Shown here in pieces: positions 1 to 9,700 of a stretch of DNA of 64,000 nt; within the stretch, counting starts at the first letter, position 1, and each line of letters begins with the position of its first letter. Both the position numbers and the translations under genes were made by a program. A model generated the notes under the pieces. It made no database searches. It saw nothing but the letters and a program-made list of their open reading frames with translations, and had not been told where the DNA came from. The stretch comes from DATMRF01 sp035566435. GTDB lineage: Bacteria > Verrucomicrobiota > Verrucomicrobiia > Limisphaerales > UBA8199. The stretch covers positions 62,001 through 126,000 of the forward strand of contig DATMRF010000144.1 in NCBI GenBank assembly GCA_035566435.1, given 5' to 3'.

Positions 1-74
1 TCCACCTGCTCCCGCTCGGCTCCTTGCCGCGTTTCGAGATGAAGGCCTTGCGTTGGGCAAAGATTACTGAGTGA
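1..74 (+). CDS. 3' end of an unidentified protein (partial)
   Basis: Frame 3 is open from the window edge to a TGA at 72-74 and ends with LPRFEMKALRWAKITE. Only about 23 residues are visible, too few to name a family. It lies on the same strand as the next gene, 52 bases upstream of it, so it could be the upstream member of the same transcription unit. The other two forward frames stop earlier (42 and 70), so this is the likeliest coding frame, but it may also be non-coding. Confidence 0.35.
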   Translation, partial: HLLPLGSLPRFEMKALRWAKITE

Positions 75-126
75 GCGAACCCAGGTCCTTGTGCGACTCA
101 ACGGGTTGTGGTTCATTGGAAGCATC

Positions 127-1263
127 ATGCGCCGCTTTGCCAACCCCATCCTCACATTGGCTGGCGCTTTAATCGTGTGCCAAACCAGCTTCGGTCGAGA
201 CACGGCGGATTGGCCGATGTTTCACGGCGGCCAGGCGCTTGCAGGCGTCGCACCGGCCGGGCTGGCAGAACCGCTGGAGCTGGCCTGGAGTTTCAAGACA
301 GGTGGATCGGTCAAATCCTCCGCCGTGATCTACGGCGAACGCGTGTTTGTCGGGTCGGATGACGGCAATGTGTACGCGCTGGACGTGCGTATCGGCAAGA
401 AATTGTGGTCGTTCAAAACCGGGGATGCGGTCGAGGCTACGCCACTCGTGCTGGAAGGCATCGTTTATATCGGCTCCGCGGACGGGTATCTGTATGCGCT
501 CGATGCGGCGAAGGGCAGTTTGAAATGGAAGTACAAGACGGACGGGAAGATTCTCGGCGGCGCCAACTGGTTTCGCCTCAACGGCCAGCCCTCTCCGCGA
601 ATCCTGGTCGGCAGTTACGATAATCTCGTCCACTGCGTGAACGCATCGACCGGCAAAGCAGTCTGGACTTTCGAGACCTCGAACTACATCAACGGCACTC
701 CCGCCGTATCCGACGGCAAGGCCATCTTCGGAGGTTGCGACGGCAGTCTCCATGTTGTGGATTGTGCTACGGGCAAGGAGCTGAATTCGGTGGAGGCAGG
801 CGAGTATATTCCCGGCTCGCCTGCGGTGAGCGGCACGAATGCGTTCGTCGGCCACTACGGCAACCAGGTGCTCTGCGCCGATATCGTTGGCGGCTCCGTC
901 TTGTGGCGCTCGAAAGAACGCAACGCGCCATTCTTTTCCTCTCCCGCGCTGGGCGATAACGTATTGGTCATCGGGAGCCGGAGCCGGCGCGTTTATTGCC
1001 TGGCCCGCGCGGACGGCAAGGAGCTTTGGACCTTTGCCACAAACGGGGATGTGGATAGTTCGCCCGTGATTTCCGGCCCAAAAGTCGTGTTCGGATCGTC
1101 GGACGGGCGGCTGTACGTGGTGGACCTCGCCTCGGGCAAGCAGCTTTGGTCATACGAAATCGGCAAACCAATCATCGCCTCACCGGCGCTGAGCAAGGGC
1201 CTGGTGGTGATCGGCTCCGAGGACGGAGCGGTCTACGCTTTCGGCCCCAAGAAAGGCCGCTGA
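127..1263 (+). CDS. secreted PQQ-like beta-propeller protein
   Basis: A 378-residue protein made almost entirely of PQQ-type propeller blades, visible as repeated motifs such as VYALDVRIGKKLWSF and LYALDAAKGSLKWKY. The ATG at 127 is preferred over the upstream GTG at 91, because it begins directly with a signal peptide (MRRF, a hydrophobic core and a small-residue end near TSFG). The mature start DWPMFHGG is a degenerate form of the WPxWRGP motif shared by the other propellers here. No cysteine pair or calcium/PQQ ligand set typical of quinoprotein dehydrogenases is visible, so this is a propeller of unknown function and not a proven enzyme. Its stop is 4 bases before the glycosyltransferase start, so the two are probably co-transcribed. 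Confidence 0.85.
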   Translation: MRRFANPILTLAGALIVCQTSFGRDTADWPMFHGGQALAGVAPAGLAEPLELAWSFKTGGSVKSSAVIYGERVFVGSDDGNVYALDVRIGKKLWSFKTGDAVEATPLVLEGIVYIGSADGYLYALDAAKGSLKWKYKTDGKILGGANWFRLNGQPSPRILVGSYDNLVHCVNASTGKAVWTFETSNYINGTPAVSDGKAIFGGCDGSLHVVDCATGKELNSVEAGEYIPGSPAVSGTNAFVGHYGNQVLCADIVGGSVLWRSKERNAPFFSSPALGDNVLVIGSRSRRVYCLARADGKELWTFATNGDVDSSPVISGPKVVFGSSDGRLYVVDLASGKQLWSYEIGKPIIASPALSKGLVVIGSEDGAVYAFGPKKGR

Positions 1264-1267
1264 GCTC

Positions 1268-2551
1268 ATGCGCATCCTTCAATTGACTCCCGGGACCGGT
1301 AATTTCTATTGCGGCAGTTGTCTGCGTGACAATTCCCTCGTGCACGGCTTGCGGGCTAAAGGTCACGAGGTCTTAATGGTCCCGCTTTATCTTCCCCTGG
1401 TGACTGACGAGCCGCCCGAGAATGAAGACGCGCCCATTTTCCTTGGCGGCATCAGCATGTTTCTCGAACAAAAGCTTCCGGCATTCCGGCATATACCTGA
1501 ATGGCTGAACCGGATTTTAAGCTCGTCAGCGCTGCTGCACATGGCGGCCAACCTCGCCACCATGACCACCGCTCGGCAACTCGGCGAAGCCACCATTGCG
1601 ATGCTGCAAAGCGAACCCGACCGCCAGGCCCAGGAATTCGAGCGCCTCCTGGCGTGGCTGCGCCGCCAGCGCCCGCCTGATGTGATTTGCATGTCCAACT
1701 CGCTGCTTGGCGGCTTGACGCGCCGCCTGAAAGAAGAATTCAAGGTCCCCATTGTCTGCTCCCTGCAGGGCGAAGACTCGTTCCTGGACGCTTTGCCCGA
1801 GCCTTATCGCGGACAATCGTGGGACCTGCTATCGAAACGTTGCGCCGAGATGGACCACTTCATCGCTGTTAGTGAGTATTTCGCCGACTCCATGCGGGGT
1901 CGGTTGGGATTACCGCCCTTAAAGGTCTCTGTGGTCTATCCCGGCATCACGGTCAGCGACTTTAAACCAGCTCCAGCTCCCCCGAAGCCGCCGGTGCTTG
2001 CCTACTTGGCCCGAATCCATCCTGCCAAAGGCCTGGACACGCTGGTAGAAGCATTCCTGAAACTTAAAGAATGGAACCGCGTACCGGGATTGCGGTTGCG
2101 AGTTGCTGGAGCGATGGCCGGGAACGATGGCCGCTTCGCTGACTCCATGAAACGCCGCGTGTCCCGATTCTCGCATGAAGTGGAATTCCTGCCTAATCTT
2201 GACCGGGAACGGAAACTTGAATTCCTGCGCCAGGCGACGGTGTTTTCCGTTCCCGCCACGTACGGTGAAGCCTTCGGGCTCTACCTGTTGGAGGCCTGGG
2301 CTGCGGGCGTGCCGGTCGTCCAGCCGCGCCACGCCGCTTTTCCGGAGCTGCTGGCGCGCACGGGCGGCGGTCTTCTGTGCGAACCGAACAATCCCACCGC
2401 TCTCGCTGAAGCGCTCGAGCAATTGTTGCTCGACCCGGCCAAAGCCAGCCGGCTCGGCGAAGCCGGCCGAAACGGGGCTCAGCAATTCACGGTGGAAGCG
2501 ATGACGGAGAAAACCGAATCTGTATTACGCAAGGCCGTCCATGCTGCTTGA
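1268..2551 (+). CDS. GT4-family glycosyltransferase
   Basis: A 427-residue GT-B fold glycosyltransferase. The N-terminus has MRILQLTPGTGNFYCGSC, the first Rossmann half with a glycine-rich loop. The C-terminal half carries YLARIHPAKGLDTLVEAF, the usual start of the Glycos_transf_1 domain, and a clear retaining-enzyme EX7E motif in the stretch EAFGLYLLE, followed by AWAAGVPVVQP. It should transfer a nucleotide-activated sugar onto an envelope or polysaccharide acceptor in the cytoplasm; the sugar and acceptor cannot be read from the sequence. Its end overlaps the start of the ABC ATPase by 11 bases, so the two are likely translationally coupled, suggesting that glycosylation and export of an envelope component are linked. 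Confidence 0.9.
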   Translation: MRILQLTPGTGNFYCGSCLRDNSLVHGLRAKGHEVLMVPLYLPLVTDEPPENEDAPIFLGGISMFLEQKLPAFRHIPEWLNRILSSSALLHMAANLATMTTARQLGEATIAMLQSEPDRQAQEFERLLAWLRRQRPPDVICMSNSLLGGLTRRLKEEFKVPIVCSLQGEDSFLDALPEPYRGQSWDLLSKRCAEMDHFIAVSEYFADSMRGRLGLPPLKVSVVYPGITVSDFKPAPAPPKPPVLAYLARIHPAKGLDTLVEAFLKLKEWNRVPGLRLRVAGAMAGNDGRFADSMKRRVSRFSHEVEFLPNLDRERKLEFLRQATVFSVPATYGEAFGLYLLEAWAAGVPVVQPRHAAFPELLARTGGGLLCEPNNPTALAEALEQLLLDPAKASRLGEAGRNGAQQFTVEAMTEKTESVLRKAVHAA

Positions 2552-3248
2552 GCTGAACCGCGTATCCAAGACCTATGCGTCGCCGGACGGAGGCCCGCCG
2601 GTGGCGGTTCTCAAAGACGTTGACCTGCAGCTCGCCGCCGGCGAGGCGGTGGCCATCATAGGGCCCTCCGGCTCTGGAAAAAGCACACTGCTGAACATTA
2701 TGGGCGCCCTGGACCATCCGAGCGCGGGTCAGGTGCGGCTGGACGGCCGCGAGCTGGGCAGTCTAAACGAACTCGAAATGGCTACGGTCCGCAACCGCAG
2801 CATCGGCTTCATCTTTCAGTTGCACCACCTGCTGCCGCAATGCACGGTCCTCGAGAACGTGCTCGTTCCCACCCTTACGGCGCCTGCGGAATTAAACACC
2901 GCCGCTACCCTCGAGCGTGCCGAACACTTGCTCGATTGGGTCGGGCTAAGACAACGGCTCTCCCACCGTCCAGGCCAGCTCTCGGGCGGCGAACGTCAGC
3001 GCGTGGCGGTCGTTCGCGCCTTGATCAACCGGCCCAAACTGCTGCTGGCGGACGAACCGACCGGCTCGCTCGACCACGCCGCGGCCCTGAACCTGGTCGG
3101 GTTGTTGGCTGAGCTCAACCAGAAGGAAGGGGTTGCGCTGGTCCTCGTGACCCACTCGCTCGAACTCGCCGCTCGCCTGCCGAAAGTGCTGGAGCTGTGC
3201 GAGGGAATTCTGCGTGCGCAACCCGCCTCAGCTGGCTCCCCGGGCTGA
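2541..3248 (+). CDS. ABC transporter ATP-binding protein (LolD/MacB-like)
   Basis: A 235-residue ABC ATPase. Walker A is GPSGSGKST at residues 41-49, the signature LSGGE at 147-151 and Walker B LLLADE at 167-172, followed by a D-loop (GSLD) and the H-loop (LVTHS). The sequence FIFQLHHLLPQCTVLENV is typical of the LolD/MacB/FtsE branch, which pairs with FtsX-domain permeases. The next gene is such a permease, starting 2 bases after this stop. Together they probably form a mechanotransmission-type ABC complex in the inner membrane that moves lipoproteins or another envelope substrate. The lol name is not assigned because the permease is a single 1071-residue chain with two FtsX units, unlike LolC/LolE. 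Confidence 0.92.
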   Translation: MLLELNRVSKTYASPDGGPPVAVLKDVDLQLAAGEAVAIIGPSGSGKSTLLNIMGALDHPSAGQVRLDGRELGSLNELEMATVRNRSIGFIFQLHHLLPQCTVLENVLVPTLTAPAELNTAATLERAEHLLDWVGLRQRLSHRPGQLSGGERQRVAVVRALINRPKLLLADEPTGSLDHAAALNLVGLLAELNQKEGVALVLVTHSLELAARLPKVLELCEGILRAQPASAGSPG

Positions 3249-3250
3249 AA

Positions 3251-6200
3251 ATGACAATAGGTACCCTCGTCTGCCGAAGTCTGCGCTTCTACTGGCGGAC
3301 GCACCTCGGCGTACTTGCGGGCACCTGTGTCACCTGCGCAATTCTCACCGGCTCGTTGGTCGTCGGGAACTCGGAGCGCTACACGCTCGAGCAGATGGCG
3401 CAAGCGCGGCTGGGGAGAACGGAAGTGGCGCTGATGACCCAGGACCGCTTTTTCCGCGCCGCGCTAGCTGAAGACCTGCAAAAGGACCTTAAGTGTACAG
3501 TGGCGCCCGTGCTGACGCTGCGAGGTTCGGCCGCGCTCCCGGACGGCCGTGCGCGCGCCAACGACGTGCAAGTCCTCGGCGTGGACGACCGATTCTGGAA
3601 GCTCGGCGCAGCCAGCGATCTCCTGGGCCACGCCGCCAACGACGAAATCGTTCTCAACGGCAGGCTTGCCAGGGAGCTCGGGGTGAAGGTCGACGACACC
3701 GTCATCCTGCGAGTCGAGCAGCCTTCACTGATCTCGAGGGACGCGCCGTTGTCGGGCCGCAGCGATGTTTCGGTCGCACTCCGCGGACGCGTGCGGGCGA
3801 TTGCGGGCGACACTGACTTTGGCCGGTTCAGCTTGCAGGCCAACCAGGTGCCACCGTTGTCGGTGTTTGTGCCCCTGGCCGCCTTTCAGGAGCAGGTCAA
3901 ACACCCCGGCCAGGTTAACCTCCTGTTGACCAGCGCCGGGACGAACGCCAACACGGCCCTGAGCGCGAGCTGGACTTTGGCGGATGCGGGGCTGGAACTG
4001 CGTAACCTGCCCGTGAGCAGGCAAATTGAGCTGCGCACTGCCCGAATATTCCTCGATCCCGCGGTCGCCTCGAGTGCGCTGGCACTCTCGTCGAACGCCA
4101 TTGGCGTGTTGACCTACTTTGTGAATGAATTCCGGCTCGGCGACCGCACCGCGCCCTATTCCTTTGTCACGGCGGTCGGCCGTGCGTCGCGCGATGACGA
4201 GATCAGGATCAACTCCTGGCTGGCGGAGGACCTCGGCGCGAAAGTGGGCGATGAAGTAACGCTGCGTTATTTCGTCATCGGCGAGCGCCGGGAGTTGACG
4301 GAGCAGACCGCCCGGTTCCGGGTAAGTGAAATCGTGCCGCTGGAAGCCGACCCCTCTTGGATGCCCGAATTCCCCGGGTTGGCGGATGTGAGCAACTGCC
4401 GCGAGTGGGAGCCGGGCACCCCAATCGACACCGGGCGCATCCGGCCCAAAGACGAGGATTATTGGAATAAATATCGGGGCACTCCAAAGGCATTCGTCAC
4501 GCTCAGCGCGGGCCAAGGTTTGTGGTCGAACCGGTTCGGCAATTTAACCGCCGTGCGGTATCCGGCGGGGATGCCGGTCGAAGCGGGACTCAGAACAATG
4601 CTTGACCCCGCCGCGTTGGGCCTGTTTTTCACGCCGGTCCGCGGGCAAGCGCTGCAGGCAAGCAGCCAATCGCTCGATTTCGGAGGCCTGTTCATCTGCT
4701 TCAGCCTCTTCCTCATCGTCGCGGCGCTGCTGCTGACATCGATGCTCTATGTGTTTAATCTCGAACAACGACGCGAGGAAGCCGGGTTGCTGCGCGCTCT
4801 CGGGTTCCGCCCACGGAGAGTGCAACTCATCCTGATGTTGGAAGGCTGCTTGCTCGCGATCGCGGGAACCCTGATCGGCGTGGCCGCCGGAGTAATCTAT
4901 ACCAAGTTGACCTTGTACGGTCTATCAACCGTGTGGCAGAAAGCAGCCGGTGTGTCGGCGTTCCGGTATCACGCGGAGCCGGCCACGCTGTTGCTCGGCG
5001 CCGGGCTGAGTTTCGGCGCCGCTGTATCGGCGATGTGGCTGGCCCAGCGCGGCCAGACCAGGCGCGCGCCCGCCGAATTGCTGAGCGGTGGGACCAGGAT
5101 ACTCCGGCCTGCAGGCCGCCTTGCACGCGGTTGGGGTTTCTGGCTCGGCACGTCAACGTTGCTCGGTGCGATAGCTACATTGGTTTCCGCTGGCCGCGGC
5201 ACGAATCCTGAAGTGTTCTTCACCGCCGGCACCCTGGTGTTGCTGGCGGGCATTGGCTTGAGTCAGTGGCTGCTCGCGCGCATGACCCGCACGACAAAGC
5301 TAGCGCGCAGCCTCGGAGCGATGGGGAGGCGGAACGTCGCCCGGCGCCCGGGACGGAGCCTGACCACTATTAGCGTGCTGGCCAGCGGCGTATTTCTGGT
5401 AGTGGCCGTTAACGCCTTTCGCCAGGACCCGCGGCAGGAGGCCTGGGAGCGACGTTCTGGCACTGGAGGCTTTGCCCTGTATGCGCGCTCGGCACTGCCG
5501 GTTTATGACGATTTGAACAGTCCCGCCGGCCGCGAGTTGTTCGGCGTGCCGGGCGATACGATGAAGGGAGTGAGTGTGGTGGCTCTCCGAGTCCGGGAAG
5601 GAGATGATGCGAGTTGCCTCAACCTGAACCGGGCCGTGCAGCCCCGTTTACTGGGTTTGCGGCCGGAGGAACTGGAGCGGCGCAAGGCATTCACTTTCGT
5701 CAGCCCGGGCGGCAACTGGGAGTTGCTGAACCAACAGACCTCTGACGGCGCAGTGCCGGCGATTGGCGATGAGCAGACAGTAAAATGGGCTTTGGGTAAA
5801 GAGCTAGGCGACACGCTGCCGTACACCGACGAGCGCGGGAGGACGTTCACCATTCGGTTGGTCGGAGTGGTGGCAAGTTCCATCCTGCAAGGCAGCCTCT
5901 TGATCTCGGAGCAGGAGTTCATTGATCATTTCCCCGATACGGGCGGGTATCGCGTGTTCCTGGTGGACGCTCCGAAAGCGCGCGCGCCTCAAGTCGCCGA
6001 CGCCTTGTCGCGCGGGTTGCAGGATCGGGGGTTGGAGGTCGTTCCGGCCTGGCGACGGCTGGCTGATTTTCTGGAAGTGGAAAATACCTACCTGGCAATT
6101 TTTCAGGCGCTCGGCGGATTAGGTCTAGTTCTCGGCAGCTTTGGGCTGGGGATCGTGGTGTTGAGAAACGTTCTGGAGCGGCGAGGAGAACTGGCACTGC

Positions 6201-6466
6201 TGCAAGCAATTGGGTTCCGCAGGCCGGCGTTGCAACGGCTCGTGGTCAGCGAGCATTGGCTGCTGATTTGTCTGGGGTTGGCGATCGGGCTCACGGCCGC
6301 AGCCTTGGCGTTGTGGCCGTCCCTGCTTTCCCCAGGCGCAGATTTGCCGGCGGGCGGGCTGGCGCTGACACTGGCCGGCCTGGCGCTGGGCGGAATGTTA
6401 TGGAGCTGGCTGGCGGCCTGCGCGGCCCTGCGCGGACCTCTATTGGACGCCTTGCGCAACGAATAG
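3251..6466 (+). CDS. ABC transporter permease with two FtsX domains
   Basis: A 1071-residue membrane protein. The start at 3251 (MTIGTLVCRSLRF) is used because it directly follows the stop of the ATPase gene; the frame is open further upstream inside that gene. The architecture is one N-terminal membrane helix, a large periplasmic region, a first FtsX-like helix bundle (FICFSLFLIVAALLLTSM, then EEAGLLRALGFRPRRVQ), a second periplasmic region and a second FtsX bundle near the C-terminus (GELALLQAIGFRRPALQRL). The repeated GLLRALGF/ALLQAIGF signatures mark the two coupling regions that contact the ATPase. A fused two-bundle chain can supply both halves of the permease or form a homodimer. The substrate is unknown. 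Confidence 0.9.
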   Translation: MTIGTLVCRSLRFYWRTHLGVLAGTCVTCAILTGSLVVGNSERYTLEQMAQARLGRTEVALMTQDRFFRAALAEDLQKDLKCTVAPVLTLRGSAALPDGRARANDVQVLGVDDRFWKLGAASDLLGHAANDEIVLNGRLARELGVKVDDTVILRVEQPSLISRDAPLSGRSDVSVALRGRVRAIAGDTDFGRFSLQANQVPPLSVFVPLAAFQEQVKHPGQVNLLLTSAGTNANTALSASWTLADAGLELRNLPVSRQIELRTARIFLDPAVASSALALSSNAIGVLTYFVNEFRLGDRTAPYSFVTAVGRASRDDEIRINSWLAEDLGAKVGDEVTLRYFVIGERRELTEQTARFRVSEIVPLEADPSWMPEFPGLADVSNCREWEPGTPIDTGRIRPKDEDYWNKYRGTPKAFVTLSAGQGLWSNRFGNLTAVRYPAGMPVEAGLRTMLDPAALGLFFTPVRGQALQASSQSLDFGGLFICFSLFLIVAALLLTSMLYVFNLEQRREEAGLLRALGFRPRRVQLILMLEGCLLAIAGTLIGVAAGVIYTKLTLYGLSTVWQKAAGVSAFRYHAEPATLLLGAGLSFGAAVSAMWLAQRGQTRRAPAELLSGGTRILRPAGRLARGWGFWLGTSTLLGAIATLVSAGRGTNPEVFFTAGTLVLLAGIGLSQWLLARMTRTTKLARSLGAMGRRNVARRPGRSLTTISVLASGVFLVVAVNAFRQDPRQEAWERRSGTGGFALYARSALPVYDDLNSPAGRELFGVPGDTMKGVSVVALRVREGDDASCLNLNRAVQPRLLGLRPEELERRKAFTFVSPGGNWELLNQQTSDGAVPAIGDEQTVKWALGKELGDTLPYTDERGRTFTIRLVGVVASSILQGSLLISEQEFIDHFPDTGGYRVFLVDAPKARAPQVADALSRGLQDRGLEVVPAWRRLADFLEVENTYLAIFQALGGLGLVLGSFGLGIVVLRNVLERRGELALLQAIGFRRPALQRLVVSEHWLLICLGLAIGLTAAALALWPSLLSPGADLPAGGLALTLAGLALGGMLWSWLAACAALRGPLLDALRNE

Positions 6467-6728
6467 AAGACGTCCAGTTGAGTTAAATATTAGTAATGTA
6501 AATCCAATCTACCCCAGCTCACAGCAGTCGCTTTCCGGCCTGAGCAGTCCAACTGGTTTCCCAACTGTCTTGCGGCGACGGGACGATTGGCATTTTTCAT
6601 GCTCTCAAACCGGCGATTCAAACAATGACAAGTCTCAGTGTGACACTTGGCGGTTGCGGGGTGGAGAGGTCGCTCGCCGCTTGCTCTGATGCTCCGGAGT
6701 TCGTGAACTTCCGTGGGTAAAGGCTTGG

Positions 6729-9700
6729 ATGATAACGCCTATCAGTTGGACAAACCGCGGGGTAACTGCCCTGGTGTTGACTGCGGCGCTTGCCGGATTT
6801 GGCGCGGAAACCAGCCGAATCACTCTCTCTGGCCATGTGCCCACGGTAGCGTACCAACTCGCGCCGAAAGGCCGGTTGCCCGCGACCAACCAGGTTTATC
6901 TCGCGATTGGTTTGCCGCTGCGGAATGAGGCCGAACTGGATGAACTGCTCGGCCAGCTTTATGAGCTGTCCAGAACTAATTTTCATAAGTTCCTTACGCC
7001 AACGGAATTCGCGGCACGTTTTGGCCCGACGGAACAGGATTATCAAGCGGTCATCAGGTTCGCGGAGGCGAACGGGCTGAGGGTGGTCGGCACCCATCCG
7101 AACCGCGTGGTGCTGGACGTGGTCGGGAGTGTGTCGAGCGTGGAACGGGCGTTTCAGGTCACACTGCGCACCTACAGACATCCAACCGGAGGTCGGGATT
7201 TTTTCGCACCGGACACGGAGCCTTCGGTGCCGGCAAATCTGCGGGTGGCGGATATGTGGGGGTTGACCGACTACGGTCCTCCCAAACCACTTCTGCGCAA
7301 CGTCGCATCTTCAACCACTACTCCACTGAACTACAACGGCTCGGGGCCGGGTGGAGCCTACCAGGGGAGCGACTTTCGTAATGCCTACGCGTCAGGAGCA
7401 AATTTGACCGGGACCGGACAGACGGCAGCGGTGGCGGAGTTTGACGGTTATTACCCGAGCGACATTGCCAACTACGAGGCGCAAAGTGGCTATCCCAGCG
7501 TGCCGCTGCAAAATGTATTGCTGGACAACGTTTCCGGAACTCCGGGCTATAGCGGCTTGGCTAATGCCGTGGCGGAAGTGTCCCTGGATATCGAGTTGAT
7601 GATCGCCATGGCCCCTGGTTTGTCGAAACTAATCGTTTACGAAGGCAGCTCTCCGTACGATGTGTTTGCCCGGATCGCCACCGACAACCTGGCCAAGCAG
7701 GTGAGTTGTTCCTGGGCCTGGTCGGTCGGCCCGACTCACAACTGGATTCGGCGTTCCGCTGGTACCACGCTCGATTCTCAGTTGAAACAAATGGCCTCGC
7801 AAGGTCAGACCTTCTTTCAGGCTTCGGGCGATTCCGATGCATACACGGGTGGTCAGGCGTTGAGCTCTTCCACAGGTCCCATTCCGGTGGACAGCATTTA
7901 CGTTACCAGTGTCGGCGGAACCAGCCTGACCATGAACGGCGCTGGTGCGTCCTGGAGTTCGGAAACCGCCTGGAACTGGGGCGGGAACACGGGGTCCGGC
8001 GGCGGCGTAAGCCCCAACTATCCCATCCCTTATTGGCAGACGAACGTCAGCATGGCAGCCAACAACGGTTCAACCATCAATCGCAATGTGCCGGACGTCT
8101 CGTTGACGGCCGACGCGGTTTACGTGGTCTATAACAACGGCAGTTCGGGCGCCTTCGGCGGCACCAGTTGCGCCGCGCCGCTCTGGGCGGGGTTTTGCGC
8201 CCTCGTTAACCAGCAGTCGCTAGCCAGCGGCGGAACGACGGTCGGCTTTTTGAATCCTGCGCTCTACTCCATCGCCGCCGGCGCGAATTACAGCTCCTGT
8301 TTTCACGACATCACCACCGGCAATAACATCGGCAGCAACACTCCGGGACTTTTCAACGCAGTCCCCGGCTATGACCTGGCCACCGGTCTTGGTACGCCGA
8401 ACGGGACCAGCCTCATTAATGCTCTGTCACCCCCGACCCTGCCGTATTTCGCCAGTCAACCCGCCGGCCAGACCGTGACCAATGGCGCTAACGTCGCCCT
8501 CAGCGCCACTGTCGATGGTCAGCAGCCATTGACCTATCAATGGCTCTTCAACGGCGCCCCTCTGAGTGCGGGTGGCAATCTCTCGGGGAGCACCAGCAAC
8601 GTTTTGTCGATCGCCTCGGCAACGACCAACAATGCGGGCAATTACAGCTTGGTGGCGGCCAACAGTTTTGGCTCCGTGACGAGCAGCGTCGCGGTTTTGG
8701 TCGTCGGTTTGCCACCGGTATTTTCTGCGCAGCCGGCCAGCCTGACGATCTTATCCGGCAGCAACGCCCTTTTCAGCGCGGTGGTTAGCGGCTCATCCCC
8801 GCTGGTTTATCAATGGCGCAAAAACGGAACGAACCTGGCTAACGGCACGGGCATCTCCGGCGCGACCACCGCCAGCCTGACGCTTTCCAACATCGGGGCG
8901 AGCGCCGGCGGGAACTACAGCTTGCTTGTCACCAATGGGTTTGGCGCCGCTACCAGCAGCGTGGCCACACTGACTGTCGTGTTCCCGCCGACGATCACCG
9001 GCTCACTCACAAACCTGGCCATTCAGTGCGGCAGCAACGCCGCTTTACTTGTCAGCGCCTCGGGCACGCTGCCGTTAAGTTTTCAATGGAGTCTGGACGG
9101 CAGTCCCATTCCGGGCGCAACCGGCACCAGCCTCTCACTGGCCAATGTTCATTTGCCCAACCACACGGTCACGTTCGTCGTCGCCAATCTTTACGGCAGC
9201 GTCAGCAGCAACGTCCTATTGGCCGTCCACGATACACTTGCGCCGGTCATCACGCTCAACGGCAGCGACCCGATTTACGTCGAACTGGGGAGCACGTTCA
9301 CTGACCCTGGGGCGACGGCCAGCGACCTGTGCATGGGCGTGGTTCCCGTTTCCACAAGCGGAGTCGTAAATCCCAACGCCGTCGGGACCAACACCCTCAC
9401 CTACACCGCCAGTGACGGCAACGGCAATACCAACTCAGCCACACGCTCGGTTATCGTGCGCGACACGACCCCGCCGGCCATTGTCTGGAGCTTTACCAAC
9501 CTCGTTCTGGCGGCGGGCACCAATTGCACCGCAGCGATGCCTGACGTGACCACGACCAATTATATTCTCGCCACGGATTTGGCGGGCGCACTCACGATTT
9601 CGCAAAGCCCGACCAATAACGCTTCGTTGGCGCTGGGAACCAACCTGGTGGTGATCACCGTCAAGGATGCTTCGAGCAACGCGGCGTACTCGACCAACAC